DNA from: Ampullaceana balthica
Lineage: Eukaryota > Mollusca > Gastropoda > Lymnaeidae
NCBI GenBank assembly: GCA_944989445.1
Contig: CALYLW010001014.1
Coordinates: 225,067 to 289,066 of the forward strand
Reading direction: 5' to 3'
DNA length: 64,000 bases
Within the stretch, counting starts at the first letter, position 1, and each line of letters opens with the position of its first letter. Positions 21,303 to 36,693 of the stretch are shown one piece after another. A program made the position numbers and the translations under genes. The notes under the pieces were generated by a model, which was given only the letters and a program-made list of their open reading frames with translations, was not told where the DNA came from and searched no databases.

Positions 21303-22204
21303 TATATATATATATCTCTTATCTCTATATCTCTATCTCTATATATATAAGACGCATTTGTTGTCTGTCCGTCGTCTGTCTGTTCCCTTATAACTCAAGA
21401 TCCAGACAACCAAATAACGTGAAATTTGGTACACGTACACAAAATTATACCGGAAAGGTTATTAAACAGGTTTCGTTCCATATATATAAGATACTGGGGG
21501 GCGGGGGCCCAAAATGTAATTTTTCCTTATATGAGCTATATAAAATTAAAAATTATTGAAAATTAAGACGTAAAATAATGACGCAAAATAATAAACATTT
21601 TGGTGTCGAGATTAACAAGAAGGCGACTATCGCCATAAAATAATTGTTTTGCTATTGTTGCTTTGTTATTGTTGCTTTTATTGTTGCTGTTGTTGTTGTA
21701 GTTGTTGTTTTGTTGTTGTTGCTTTGTTGTTGTTGTTGTTGTTGTTTTGTTGTTGTTTTTGCTGTCTTTGTTGTTGTTTTGTTTTTGTTGTTTTTGTTGT
21801 TGTTTTTGTTGTTGTTTTGTTTTTGTTGTTTTGTTGTTGATTTTGTTGTGTTTGTTGTTGTTCTGTTTTTGTTGTTTTTTGTTGCTTTTGTGTTGTTTTT
21901 GCTGTTGTTGTTGTTGTTGTCCACAACCTTGCCCTGCGACGACAATGTCCTTAATGTTGTTGTTGCTTTGTTGTTGTTGCTGTTGTTGTTGCAGTTGTTG
22001 CTTTGTTGTTGTTGCTTTGTTGTTGTTGCTGTTGTTGTTGTAGTTGTTGTTTTGTTGTTATTTTGTTGTTGTTTTGTTTTTGTTGTTTTTTTGTTGTTTT
22101 TGTTGTTTTTGTTGTTGTTTTGTTGTTGTTGATGTTGCTGTTGCTGTTTCTGTTGTTGTTTGTGTTGTTGTTAAACCCGTGCGAAGCCGGGTATTTGCCC
22201 CTAG
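21303..22204 (+). mobile_element. TTG-type Helitron-like element, tandem copy 3
   Basis: The 5' edge is expanded by TATA/TCTC microsatellite (about 21303-21345) before TATATATAAGACGCATTTG. It ends with a hairpin and CTAG at 22201-22204. Confidence 0.8.
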
Positions 22205-23067
22205 TATATATATAAGCCGCATTTGTTGTCTGTCTGTTCCCTAATAACTCAAGATCCAGACAACCAAATAACGTGAAATTTGGTACACGTACACAAAATT
22301 ATACCGGAAAGGTTATTAAACAGGTTTCGTTCCTTATATATAAGATACTGGGGCCCGGGGGCCCAAAATGTAGTTTTTCCCTATATGAGCTATATAAAAT
22401 AAAAATTATTGAAAATTAAGACGTAAAATAATGACGCAAATTAATAAACATTTTGGTGTCGAGATTAACAAGAAGGCGATTATCGCCATAAAATAATTTT
22501 TTTGTTGTTGTTGCTTTGTTGTTGTTTTGTTGTTGTTGCTTTGTTGTTGTTGCTGTTGTTGTTGTAGTTGTTGTTTTGTTGTTGCTTTGTTATTGTTTTG
22601 TTGTTGATGTTTTTGTTGTTGTTTTGTTTTTGTTGTTGTTGTTGCTGTTGTTGCTTTTGTGTTGTTTTTGTTGTTGTTGCTGTTGTTGCTGTTGTTGCTT
22701 TTGTGTTGTTTTTGTTGTTGTTGCTGTTGTTGCTGTTGTTGCTTTTGTGTTGTTTTTGCTGTTGTTGTTGTTGTCCACATCCCTTGCCCTGCGACGTCAA
22801 TGCCCTTCATGTTGTTGTTGCTTTGTTGTTGTTGCTGTTGTAGTTGTTGTTTTGTTGTTGTTGTTATGTTGTTGTTGCTGTTGTTGTTTTGTTGTTGTTT
22901 TGTTGTTAATTTTGTTGTTGATTTTGTTGTTTTTGTTGTTGTTTTGTTTTTGTTGTTTTGTTGCTGTTGCTGTTTCTGTTGTTGTTTTTGGCGTTGTTGC
23001 TGTTGTTGTTTTTGTTGTTGTTGCTGTTGTTGTTAAACCCGGGCGGGAGCCGGGTACTTGCCCCTAG
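22205..23067 (+). mobile_element. TTG-type Helitron-like element, tandem copy 4
   Basis: Starts TATATATATAAGCCGCATTT immediately after copy 3 and ends at CTAG 23064-23067. Its TTG block includes a short internal duplication (22640-22760) with TTGTGTTGTTTTTG units. Confidence 0.82.
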
Positions 23068-23682
23068 TCTCTATATATATAAGCCGCATTTGTTGTCTGT
23101 CTGTTCCCTAATAACTCAAGATCCAGACAACCAAATAACGTGAAATTTGGTACACGTACACAAAATTATACCGGAAAGGTTATTAAACAGGTTTCGTTCC
23201 ATATATATAAGATACTGGGGGCCGGGGGCCCAAAATGTAGTTTTTCCTTATATGAGCTATATAAAATAAAAATTATTGAAAATTAAGACGTAAAATAATG
23301 ACGCAAAATAATAAACATTTTGGTGTCGAGATTAACAAGAAGGCGACTATCGTCATAAAATAATTGTTTTGTTGTTGTTGCTTTTGTTGTTGTAGTTGTT
23401 TTTTTAGTTGTTGTTGTTGCTATTGTTGTTGTTTTTGTTGCAGTTGTTGTGTTGTTTTTGCTGTTGTTGTCGTTGTCCACATCCCTTGCCCTGCGACGAC
23501 AATGTCCTTCATGTTGTTGTTGTTGTTGTTGCTTTGTTGTTGTTGTAGTTGTTGTTTTGTTGTTTTTGTTGTTTCGTTGTTGATTTTGTTGTTGTTCTGT
23601 TTTTGTTGTTTTGTTGTTGTTTTGTTGTTGTTTTTGTTGCTGTTGTTGTTAAACCCAGGAAAAGCCGGGTACTTGCCCCTAG
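23068..23682 (+). mobile_element. TTG-type Helitron-like element, tandem copy 5
   Basis: Shortest copy, ending at CTAG 23679-23682 and followed by TATATATATAATGG. It shares with copy 3 the GACTATCG variant of the core, where copies 1 and 4 have GATTATCG. Confidence 0.8.
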
Positions 23683-23689
23683 TATATAT

Positions 23690-23823
23690 ATAATGGCTCC
23701 GGCAAATCCGGAATCCGGTGTCATTTTTACAAATGCGACCCGGCTTCGGCCGGATTTCACGTCATAAGTCTGTCCGAATCCGGCTGCGGCCGGATTAAAA
23801 AAATTTGAATCCTGTACACCCTA
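23690..23823 (+). mobile_element. hAT-like right end (CCTGTACACCCTA)
   Basis: Contains ATTTTTACAAAT and CCGGATTTCAC blocks also present at 14108-14215, and ends CCTGTACACCCTA, the inverse of the TAGGGATGTACC terminus. See the left-end entry for the uncertain pairing. Confidence 0.5.
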
Positions 23824-24061
23824 GTTACGATATTAAATAGATTGCAGACTTACAATAAATACATAGCTCAATGTAAAAAAAGATATTTGAAACATGTTTG
23901 TTTTCAATTAGAAAATACGGCTATTTTTTGGGGGGTGGGGGGTCAAAGCTTTATGACGTAATATTGGAGGGGGGGGTCTAAGTTTTTGTGACGAAGTGTG
24001 ACAAGAGGGGGGGGGGTCGAAAATCGGCCAAAATCACGTGACGTCATTTATGGAATGCCCC
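23824..24061 (+). mobile_element. GGGGCC MITE, copy 5, right half
   Basis: Starts inside the consensus at GTTACGATATT and runs through the G-rich blocks to TGACGTCATTTATGGAATGC then CCC. The left half is absent; a hAT end adjoins instead. Confidence 0.75.
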
Positions 24062-24186
24062 TTAGATGAACATATCTTCTGTAATCAGAAATATTTTTCT
24101 TGAAATCTTTTTTCATTTACCGGTACCAAAAATGATTGTTGGAGGGATGAGCTGGGGTCTCTCTAATCATTTAAAAGGTCAAGAAA

Positions 24187-25540
24187 TGCCTCAACTCAAG
24201 ACACTTGTACAGACCAGGCAATGATTCGATTCAAGACACTTGTACAGGCCAGGCAATGAATCAACTCAAGACACTTGTACAGGCCCGGCTATGAATCAAT
24301 TCAAGACACTTGTACAGGCCAGGCAATGAATCAACTCAAGACACTTGTACTGGCCAGGCAATGAATCAAATCAAGACACTTGTACAGGCCAGGCAATGAT
24401 TCGATTCAAGACACTTGTACAGGCCAGGCAATGAATCAACTCAAGACACTTGTACAGGCCCGGCTATGAATCAATTCAAGACACTTGTACAGGCCAGGCA
24501 ATGAATCAACTCAAGACACTTGTACAGGCCAGGCTATGATTCAATTCAAGACACTTGTACAGGCCCGGCTATGAATCAATTCAAGACACTTGTACAGGCC
24601 CGGCTATGAATCAATTCAAGACACTTGTACAGGCCAGGCAATGAATCAATTCAAGACACTTGTACAGGCCAGGCAATGAATCAATTCAAGACACTTGTAC
24701 AGGCCAGGCAATGAATCAACTCAAGACACTTGTACAGGCCAGGCAATGAATCAATTCAAGACACTTGTACAGGCCAGGCAATGACTCAATTCAAGACACT
24801 TGTACAGGCCCGGCTATGAATCAATTCAAGACACTTGTACAGGCCAGGCAATGAATCAACTCAAGACACTTGTACAGGCCAGGCAATGACTCAACTCAAG
24901 ACACTTGTACAGGCCAGGCAATGAATCAATTCAAGACACTTGTACGGGCCAGGCAATGACTCAATTCAAGACACTTGTACAGGCCAGGCAATGACTCATC
25001 TCAAGACACTTGTACACAATAGGAAATGCCTCAACTCAAGACACTTGTACAGGCCAGGCAATGAATCAATTCAAGACACTTGTACAGGCCAGGCAATGAC
25101 TCAATTCAAGACACTTGTACACAATAGGAAATGCCTCAACTCAAGACACTTGTACAGGCCAGGCAATGACTCAATTCAAGACACTTGTACAGGCCAGGCA
25201 ATGACTCATCTCAAGACACTTGTACACAATAGGAAATGCCTCAACTCAAGACACTTGTACAGGCCAGGCAATGACTCAACTCAAGACACTTGTACAGGCC
25301 AGGCAATGAATCAATTCAAGACACTTGTACGGGCCAGGCAATGACTCAATTCAAGACACTTGTACAGGCCAGGCAATGACTCATCTCAAGACACTTGTAC
25401 ACAATAGGAAATGCCTCAACTCAAGACACTTGTACAGACCAGGCAATGACTCAACTCAAGACACTTGTACAGGCCAGGCTATGACTCAATTCAAGACACA
25501 GTCAATGACTCAATTCAAGACACTTGTACAGGCCAGGCCC
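24187..25540 (+). repeat. 35-bp minisatellite, ~39 units
   Basis: The monomer is built around CAAGACACTTGTACAGGCCA then GGCAATGAATCAACT. Variants include CCCGGCTATGA and ACAATAGGAAATGCC. The block from 24941 recurs at 25326 (385 bp, 11 units), showing segmental duplication within the array. The open frames 24940-25344 and 25325-25573 are translations of the repeat. Confidence 0.95.
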
Positions 25541-25693
25541 GGACATAGAGACCTAGGACCCCTAGGCACTTGACATTTGGGCACCCAATCATCTCGAAGC
25601 TATTTTGGAAATTTAGCAAATTACAGGCGATACCTCATCTCAAAACTTACGTCAGGACAAGGTGTTTCGGGATCAATTAGTAATGTCGTTCTA

Positions 25694-26219
25694 ACAACAC
25701 ACCCACCAGGGTGAACTTACAACACACCCACTAGGGTGAACTAACAACACACCCACCAGGGTGAACTAACAACACACACCCAGGGTGAACTAACAACACA
25801 CCCACCAGGGTGAACTAACAATACACCCACCAGGGTGAACCAACACACCCACTAGGGTGAACTAACAATACAACCCACCAGGGTGAACTAACAATACAAC
25901 CCACCAGGGTGAACTAACAATACAACCCACCAGGGTGAACTAACAACACACCCACCAGGGTGAACTAACAATACAACCCACCAGGGTGAACTAACAATAC
26001 AACCCACCAGGGTGAACTAACAATACAACCCACCAGGGTGAACTAACAATACAACCCACCAGGGTGAACTAACAACTACCCCCAGGGTGAACTAACAACA
26101 CACCCACCAGGGTGAACTAATAACACCCCCCCCCTCGGGTGAACTAACAACACACCCATCAGGGTGAACTAACAACACCCCCCAGGGTGAACTAACAACA
26201 CACCCACCAAGGTGAACTT
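25694..26219 (+). repeat. 25-bp minisatellite, ~20 units
   Basis: The monomer is CCACCAGGGTGAACTAACAA then CACAC, with frequent AATACAAC variants and C-run length changes. Confidence 0.93.
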
Positions 26220-26224
26220 AAGAG

Positions 26225-27837
26225 GCACAAACTGATACTTAAGGGACCTAGACACAAGATGGCATGACTATAAATGTCATATTTTAGTTCATTTGTTGAT
26301 TCTTTGCTCCCCTTCCCCCCTATGACAAAACAGATCATTGTAATTGTAGGTTTATTTCTCACCTTTTCCGCCCCCTACTGCTATATAAACTCTATAACCA
26401 GCTTATACTTGTATTTTACATTGTTCATGTTCCCTCTTGTTGAAATTTTATTGAATTCTTTTATTCAAGTTTTCCCATATTCCTTTCCATCATTCAGCAA
26501 ACACAAAATCCTCATCAATTTTGTTAAACTTAATTCTGTACAAATAGCCTTTCACAGATGCACATATCAAACAAAAAACATAGGAAAATATTATAGATAT
26601 CCTTTTAATGATGATAAGATGAGATAATATTGCTTATTGGAAGTCAAACCTAAACATTCATTAGTTAAAAATTATACCTTAAAGACTCAAAGAAAGATAT
26701 CATTGGAAGATATTGTAACAATTAAAACAAAAATTTGATTGATCTAGTATCATCTAGAAAAAAAAGCAAAATAACAACTTGCTTTGCCTGAAAGTTTCTA
26801 CTTTATTAAATATTAATATTTGAAGCTATTACAACAAATACATTTAGCAATAAGGCTTTCATTTAGATATTTGAAACAATAATACTTATGTTTGAAGATG
26901 ATTATTTCATTAAATCTCAATGGTCACAAAGTGTTTTATGTCATTTATTCTCATCATTTGTTACACCCCAACTAAGTTACACTAAGTACGCCATGTATTA
27001 GTAATTACAGGATTCTATTGAGTTTAAACCAAATCAGTTCAAAAAGAAACAGCCTTTAGATTGTTGCAAGAGAATAAATGAAGCTAATTACTAATACCAC
27101 CAGTCATCCAATATTGTGCGAGAAGCTATTGGCCTATTCTACTTCTAGCACAGGTGAAGGTCTGGGTAAGTAAATACTTCTTGTGAATCAACATTTTAGA
27201 ATATTATAACTACTGCTTAGGTCAAGTTTACACAACAAAATTCTGATAAAGAAACAACATTCTAATTCTGATGTGGAATAATAAATGAGCTTTAGGCATC
27301 GCATGCTTTTGAAACAGTCATCATGAAAACAAGGGTCAATCAGACATTGCTGCTGTGGAAGCTCTGTTTTAGACGGTGCTCTAAAAGATGGTCTATGAAT
27401 TTCAGTCACTTGTGTGTCAGGAGCAAAAAGGCAGATGGTGTCATGAAGAATAATTATTGTTGATCTTACCCCCCCCCCATAGTAACTACAGGAACATGCA
27501 AAATACAGCCAGTTAAAGGGCAGCAAAATATCTCTGATGTTAATATAATGAGGAAAGCAACGGTTACTTGACTGAAATGATCCCATCCTCGGTGGTTCCA
27601 GAGGAATAAGAACAAATGGCTGCCTTGTCCCATGTCTGATTAAAAAAAATAATTCCTCAACAGAAATTGAAGATGATAATACAAATATGATACATGACGT
27701 GCTGCCTGACTAGGGTTTGATTTGAGCTCATATAACAAAACCTAAATCATGTAGTACAAATAAAGTCTTCATAAGGTCAACCTACTTACTGTAAGAACTT
27801 AATAGCCTGGCAGATACAAAATTCATATGCAGTACTT
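26225..27837. other. AT-rich unique DNA with weak open frames
   Basis: An open frame at 26274-26627 (plus, 117 codons) is hydrophobic and AT-rich, and one at 27188-27586 (minus, 132 codons) is Cys-rich. Neither contains a motif I recognise, and neither shows a clear splice context. This region lies downstream of EBPL on the minus strand and could hold transcribed non-coding sequence. Confidence 0.35.
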
Positions 27838-28476
27838 CTAATCTACCAAGGCTAATCTATCTAGGCAGAACATCCACTCTAACCAGGCTAATCTATCTAA
27901 GCAGGACATCCACTCTAACCAGGCTAATCTATCTAAGCAGGACATCCACTCTAACCAGGCTAATCTATCTAAGCAGGACATCCACTCTATCCAGGCTAAT
28001 CTATCTAAGCAGGACATCCACTCTAACCAGGCTAATCTATCTAGGCAGGACATCCACTCTAACCAGGCTAATCTATTTAGGCAGGACATCCACTCTAACC
28101 AGGCTAATCTATCTAGGCAGGACATCCACTCTAACCAGGCTAATCTATCTAGGCAGAACATCCACTCTAACCAGGCTAATCTATCTAGACAGAACATCCA
28201 CTCTAACCAGGCTAATCTATCTAGGCAGGACATCCACTCTAACCAGGCTAATCTATCTAGGCAGGACATCCACTCTAACCAGGCTAATCTATCTAGGCAG
28301 GACATCCACTCTATCCAGGCTAATCTATCTAAGCAAGACATCCACTCTATCCAGGCTAATCTATCTAGGCAGGACATCCACTCTATCCAGGCTAATCTAT
28401 CTAGGCAGGACATCCAGGCTAATCTATCTAAGCAAGACATCCACTCTATCCAGGCTAATCTATCTAGATTTATCAA
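27838..28476 (-). repeat. 36-bp minisatellite, ~17 units, open on the minus strand
   Basis: The monomer is CTAATCTATCTAGGCAGGAC then ATCCACTCTAACCAGG. Because 36 is divisible by 3, the minus strand stays open across the whole array (212 codons) as a 12-residue repeat, CLDRLAWLEWMS. No flanking coding or splice sites argue for a real protein. Confidence 0.93.
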
Positions 28477-28479
28477 CCA

Positions 28480-29413
28480 ATAATCAGGTATACTTCTATC
28501 GCACAGGCAAACAAATAGATTATCACTTAGGGAGATTATCAGAAAGAAGAGATTTGTACAAAATTAACTCTAAATACATTTTTGGTACTGAGTTGTTTTT
28601 TAACAATAAGTTCAATAAGATAACCAACAATTTTTTTTTAGTTTTACTGTTTAAAAAATAAATAAATCAGAAACAAAAAAGCTTAGTTGGCAATTATTAG
28701 ATATCAGAGCTTGGTCCATTTGTGGCAGTAAAAAAAATGCAGATATGTTTACAAACTTTAAGTATTTACTTTAATTAGCACCAAACAAATAACATGCATT
28801 GATTTAAAAAAAAATTCTACATTGGCAAAGTAGTGTAAATAAAATAAAGGAAATGTAGTTTAATCTTAAGAAACAATTTAATTACCACAATTATGTTCAT
28901 TAGTAATTTTGCGTGAGCTTGCACTTTGCTCCCCATCTTTGCGTTTCCTCCCCCAAGTGGTCCCAAGGTTTGTGTTAAGCCCATCAGACATCAAATGGCA
29001 TCCCCCACCTTCTGGCCGTGGACCCACCAAGTTCTGTGTTATGGCGCACATTATTGCTCATCCCAACTATGTAATTACTCAGCAGTGGTTTAAAACATTG
29101 GGCTCCCCAAAACTCTGTGTACTCTCTGTAGGTGTAAGCCCTGCAAACTTTGTTCTCTAGCATTGTGTTCCTCCAGCTGTCTCTTAATAAAAACTATTGG
29201 TAAAAAAAAAGGAAAGAAAGACAGAATGAAAAAAAGTTAGCAGCTTCAATGGATTTGAGTATGAACTAAAGTTTTTATATTTATTTAAGATCTGTCTTTT
29301 CTCTTATTAAAAACAATAAGGTTATTAGACGGAAAAGCTGTATTATGTACCAGCATCACTTAGAGTTGACATCTACTCAGTTAGCAATGTTTGCACTCCA
29401 AGTATAAGTCATT
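28480..29413. other. AT-rich DNA with one GC-richer patch
   Basis: 28905-29165 is more GC-rich than its surroundings and carries an 83-codon plus-strand open frame (WHPPPSGRGPTKFCVMAHII inside). I do not recognise it. It could be an old exon or a transposon fragment. Confidence 0.3.
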
Positions 29414-31852
29414 CTCAACAATCGCTACTAAACAAGATGGTTTGGATAAATACAGCTAAATTCTTCTAGGTGAAGTGGTACACACATTTTCATTATTATT
29501 TTAAAATACCAACAGCATCCCTCAACAATCGCTACTAAACAAGGGGTTTGGATAAATACAGCTAAATTCTTCTAGGTGAAGTGGTACACACATTTTCATT
29601 GTTATTTTAAAATACCAACAGCATCCCTCAACAATCGCTACTAAACAAGATGTTTGGATAAATACAGCTAAATTCTTCTAGGTGAAGTGGTACACACATT
29701 TTCATTGTTATTTTAAAATACCAACAGCATCCTCAACAATCGCTACTAAACAAGGGGTTTGGATAAATACAGCTAAATTCTTTAGGTGAAGTGGTACACA
29801 CATTTTCATTGTTATTTTAAAATACCAACAGCATCCCTCAACAATCGCTACTAAACAAGGGGTTTGGATAAATACAGCTAATTCTTCTAGGTGAAGTGGT
29901 ACACACATTTTCATTGTTATTTTAAAATACCAACAGCATCCCTCAACAATCGCTACTAAACAAGGGGTTTGGATAAATACAGCTAAATTCTTCTAGGTGA
30001 AGTGGTACACACATTTTCATTGTTATTTTAAAATACCAACAGCATCCCTCAACAATCGCTACTAAACAAGGGGTTTGGATAAATACAGCTAAATTCTTCT
30101 AGTGAAGTGGTACACACATTTTCATTGTTATTTTAAAATACCAACAGCATCCCTCAACAATCGCTACTAAACAAGATGTTTGGATAAATACAGCTAAATT
30201 CTTCTAGGTGAAGTGGTACACACATTTTCATTGTTATTTTAAAATACCAACAGCATCCCTCAACAATCGCTACTAAACAAGATGTTTGGATAAATACAGC
30301 TAAATTCTTCTAGGTGAAGTGGTACACACATTTTCATTGTTATTTTAAAATACCAACAGCATCCCTCAACAATCGCTACTAAACAAGGGGTTTGGATAAA
30401 TACAGCTAAATTCTTCTAGGTGAAGTGTACACACATTTTCATTGTTATTTTAAAATACCAACAGCATCCTCAACAATCGCTACTAAACAAGATGTTTGGA
30501 TAAATACAGCTAAATTCTTCTAGGTGAAGTGGTACACACATTTTCATTGTTATTTTAAAATACCAACAGCATCCCTCAACAATCGCTACTAAACAAGGGG
30601 TTTGGATAAATACAGCTAAATTCTTCTAGGTGAAGTGGTACACACATTTTCATTGTTATTTTAAAATACCAACAGCATCCCTCAACAATCGCTACTAAAC
30701 AAGGGGTTTGGATAAATACAGCTAAATTCTTCTAGGTGAAGTGGTACACACATTTTCATTGTTATTTTAAAATACCAACAGCATCCCTCAACAATCGCTA
30801 CTAAACAAGATGTTTGGATAAATACAGCTAAATTCTTCTAGGTGAAGTGGTACACACATTTTCATTGTTATTTTAAAATACCAACAGCATCCCTCAACAA
30901 TCGCTACTAAACAAGATGTTTGGATAAATACAGCTAAATTCTTCTAGGTGAAGTGGTACACACATTTTCATTGTTATTTTAAAATACCAACAGCATCCCT
31001 CAACAATCGCTACTAAACAAGATGTTTGGATAAATACAGCTAAATTCTTCTAGGTGAAGTGGTACACACATTTTCATTGTTATTTTAAAATACCAACAGC
31101 ATCCCTCAACAATCGCTACTAAACAAGATGTTTGGATAAATACAGCTAAATTCTTCTAGGTGAAGTGGTACACACATTTTCATTGTTATTTTAAAATACC
31201 AACAGCATCCCTCAACAATCGCTACTAAACAAGGGGTTTGGATAAATACAGCTAAATTCTTCTAGGTGAAGTGGTACACACATTTTCATTGTTATTTTAA
31301 AATACCAACAGCATCCCTCAACAATCGCTACTAAACAAGATGTTTGGATAAATACAGCTAAATTCTTCTAGGTGAAGTGGTACACACATTTTCATTGTTA
31401 TTTTAAAATACCAACAGCATCCCTCAACAATCGCTACTAAACAAGGGGTTTGGATAAATACAGCTAAATTCTTCTAGGTGAAGTGGTACACACATTTTCA
31501 TTGTTATTTTAAAATACCAACAGCATCCCTCAACAATCGCTACTAAACAAGGGGTTTGGATAAATACAGCTAAATTCTTCTAGGTGAAGTGGTACACACA
31601 TTTTCATTGTTATTTTAAAATACCAACAGCATCCCTCAACAATCGCTACTAAACAAGATGTTTGGATAAATACAGCTAAATTCTTCTAGGTGAAGTGGTA
31701 CACACATTTTCATTGTTATTTTAAAATACCAACAGCATCCCTCAACAATCGCTACTAAACAAGATGTTTGGATAAATACAGCTAAATTCTTCTAGGTGAA
31801 GTGGTACACACATTTTCATTGTTATTTTAAAATACCAACAGCATCCCTCAAC
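29414..31852 (+). repeat. 107-bp satellite-like tandem array, 23 units
   Basis: The unit begins CTCAACAATCGCTACTAAAC and contains GATAAATACAGCTAAATTCT and TGAAGTGGTACACACATTTT. Units are nearly identical apart from one diagnostic site, AAGATGTTT versus AAGGGGTTT, and single-base indels. It lies about 0.5 kb beyond the EBPL stop codon. Confidence 0.95.
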
Positions 31853-32109
31853 GATGATGAAATTTTCATTTTAAAAATCAAAAATAAAATATAAACAAAT
31901 CTTGTTTCACAATTAAACATTTCCTGCTTTAGTCTGATGCATCTCTTTCTAACATATGTTCACAAAGATGTCTAAAATGTTGGTTTTTTTTAGGTTATCT
32001 TATATTTTTAAATAAAATAATTCATTTCTTGATGAATATATCATTAACACAAAAAAATTAATGAATATTTATCAGTGTCGGCAGTGATTTAATATTAGCT
32101 ATGTGTCAT

Positions 32110-32115
32110 TTTATT
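32110..32115 (-). terminator. Candidate poly(A) signal of EBPL
   Basis: TTTATT on the plus strand is AATAAA on the minus strand, about 230 bp past the EBPL stop codon. It is a single hexamer match in AT-rich DNA and therefore tentative. Confidence 0.4.
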
Positions 32116-32342
32116 TCTTTATCTCTCAATTACTTGCTGAATTACTGGCACATCTAAAATAAACTCTTCACTTAGCTACGCAAAATATTTTTATGATCTG
32201 AGCAATTTTGAGGTGTCGGGTAATTTTCTGCCAATTTACAAAGTTATGTATTACTGGATCTTGTATGGTTTACAATCGGCATGAGATGGAAATCCCTGAG
32301 GATACTGACCTAATCCAGATTTTAAACAAAGATGATTTTTTT

Positions 32343-36334
<3,992 letters not shown>

Positions 36335-36599
36335 GCTTGCTTTTTATTTTTTTAACGTGATTGCAAGGGAAACGTAAATTTTAAATTGTCATATTTCTTT
36401 TAAGTCAGGTATGTCAAATTTCGTTATTTTTTTAAAGGTAAATATTATGCATGTCGTTACCGGAAGTGGCAACAAAGACACCGATTCATAAATTTTTAAA
36501 AAAAATTGACAAAGGAATTTAACGTGAATCAAACTTTTGTGAAGTATGTCCGAGATTTTTCATTTACAAATATCATACTAAAATAAATCTCCCTTTACG
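36335..36599. promoter_or_regulatory. Bidirectional EBPL/MED11 promoter region
   Basis: 265 bp separate the two divergent start codons. AT-rich, with no clear TATA box placed for either gene. It contains ACCGGAAGTGGC (36459-36470), which matches the ETS/GABP consensus common in bidirectional housekeeping promoters. Transcription starts cannot be placed from sequence. Confidence 0.65.
36459..36470 (+). promoter_or_regulatory. ETS/GABP-type site
   Basis: ACCGGAAGTGGC contains the full CCGGAAGTG core. It lies 130-140 bp from each start codon, near the midpoint of the intergenic region. Confidence 0.55.
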
Positions 36600-36693
36600 A
36601 TGGCATCTGTCCAAATTGTTGGGGCTCCACGTGAAAAACTTTTAGCCCTAGAAAAAATTGAAAAAGATATTGCCACCGTGTTACAAACCGCTG
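36600..36693 (+). CDS. MED11: MED11 exon 1
   Basis: Encodes MASVQIVGAPREKLLALEKI then EKDIATVLQTA plus the first base of G32. The donor is GTATGC. The start has A at -3 and G at +4, a good animal start context. Confidence 0.9.

Noticed and set aside
24940..25573. Plus-strand open frames of 82 and 134 codons with repeated CTGQAMT-type peptides
   Set aside because: Out-of-frame cycling of the 35-bp minisatellite. 35 is not a multiple of three, but three units give an open 105-bp cycle.
26274..26627. 117-codon hydrophobic open frame as a membrane protein gene
   Set aside because: Composition is what AT-rich DNA yields by chance (Phe, Leu, Ile, Tyr); no motif, no splice context, no neighbour support.
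24187..31852. CRISPR-like regular repeat arrays
   Set aside because: Units are contiguous tandem repeats without unique spacers, in a eukaryotic genome; there are no cas-like genes.
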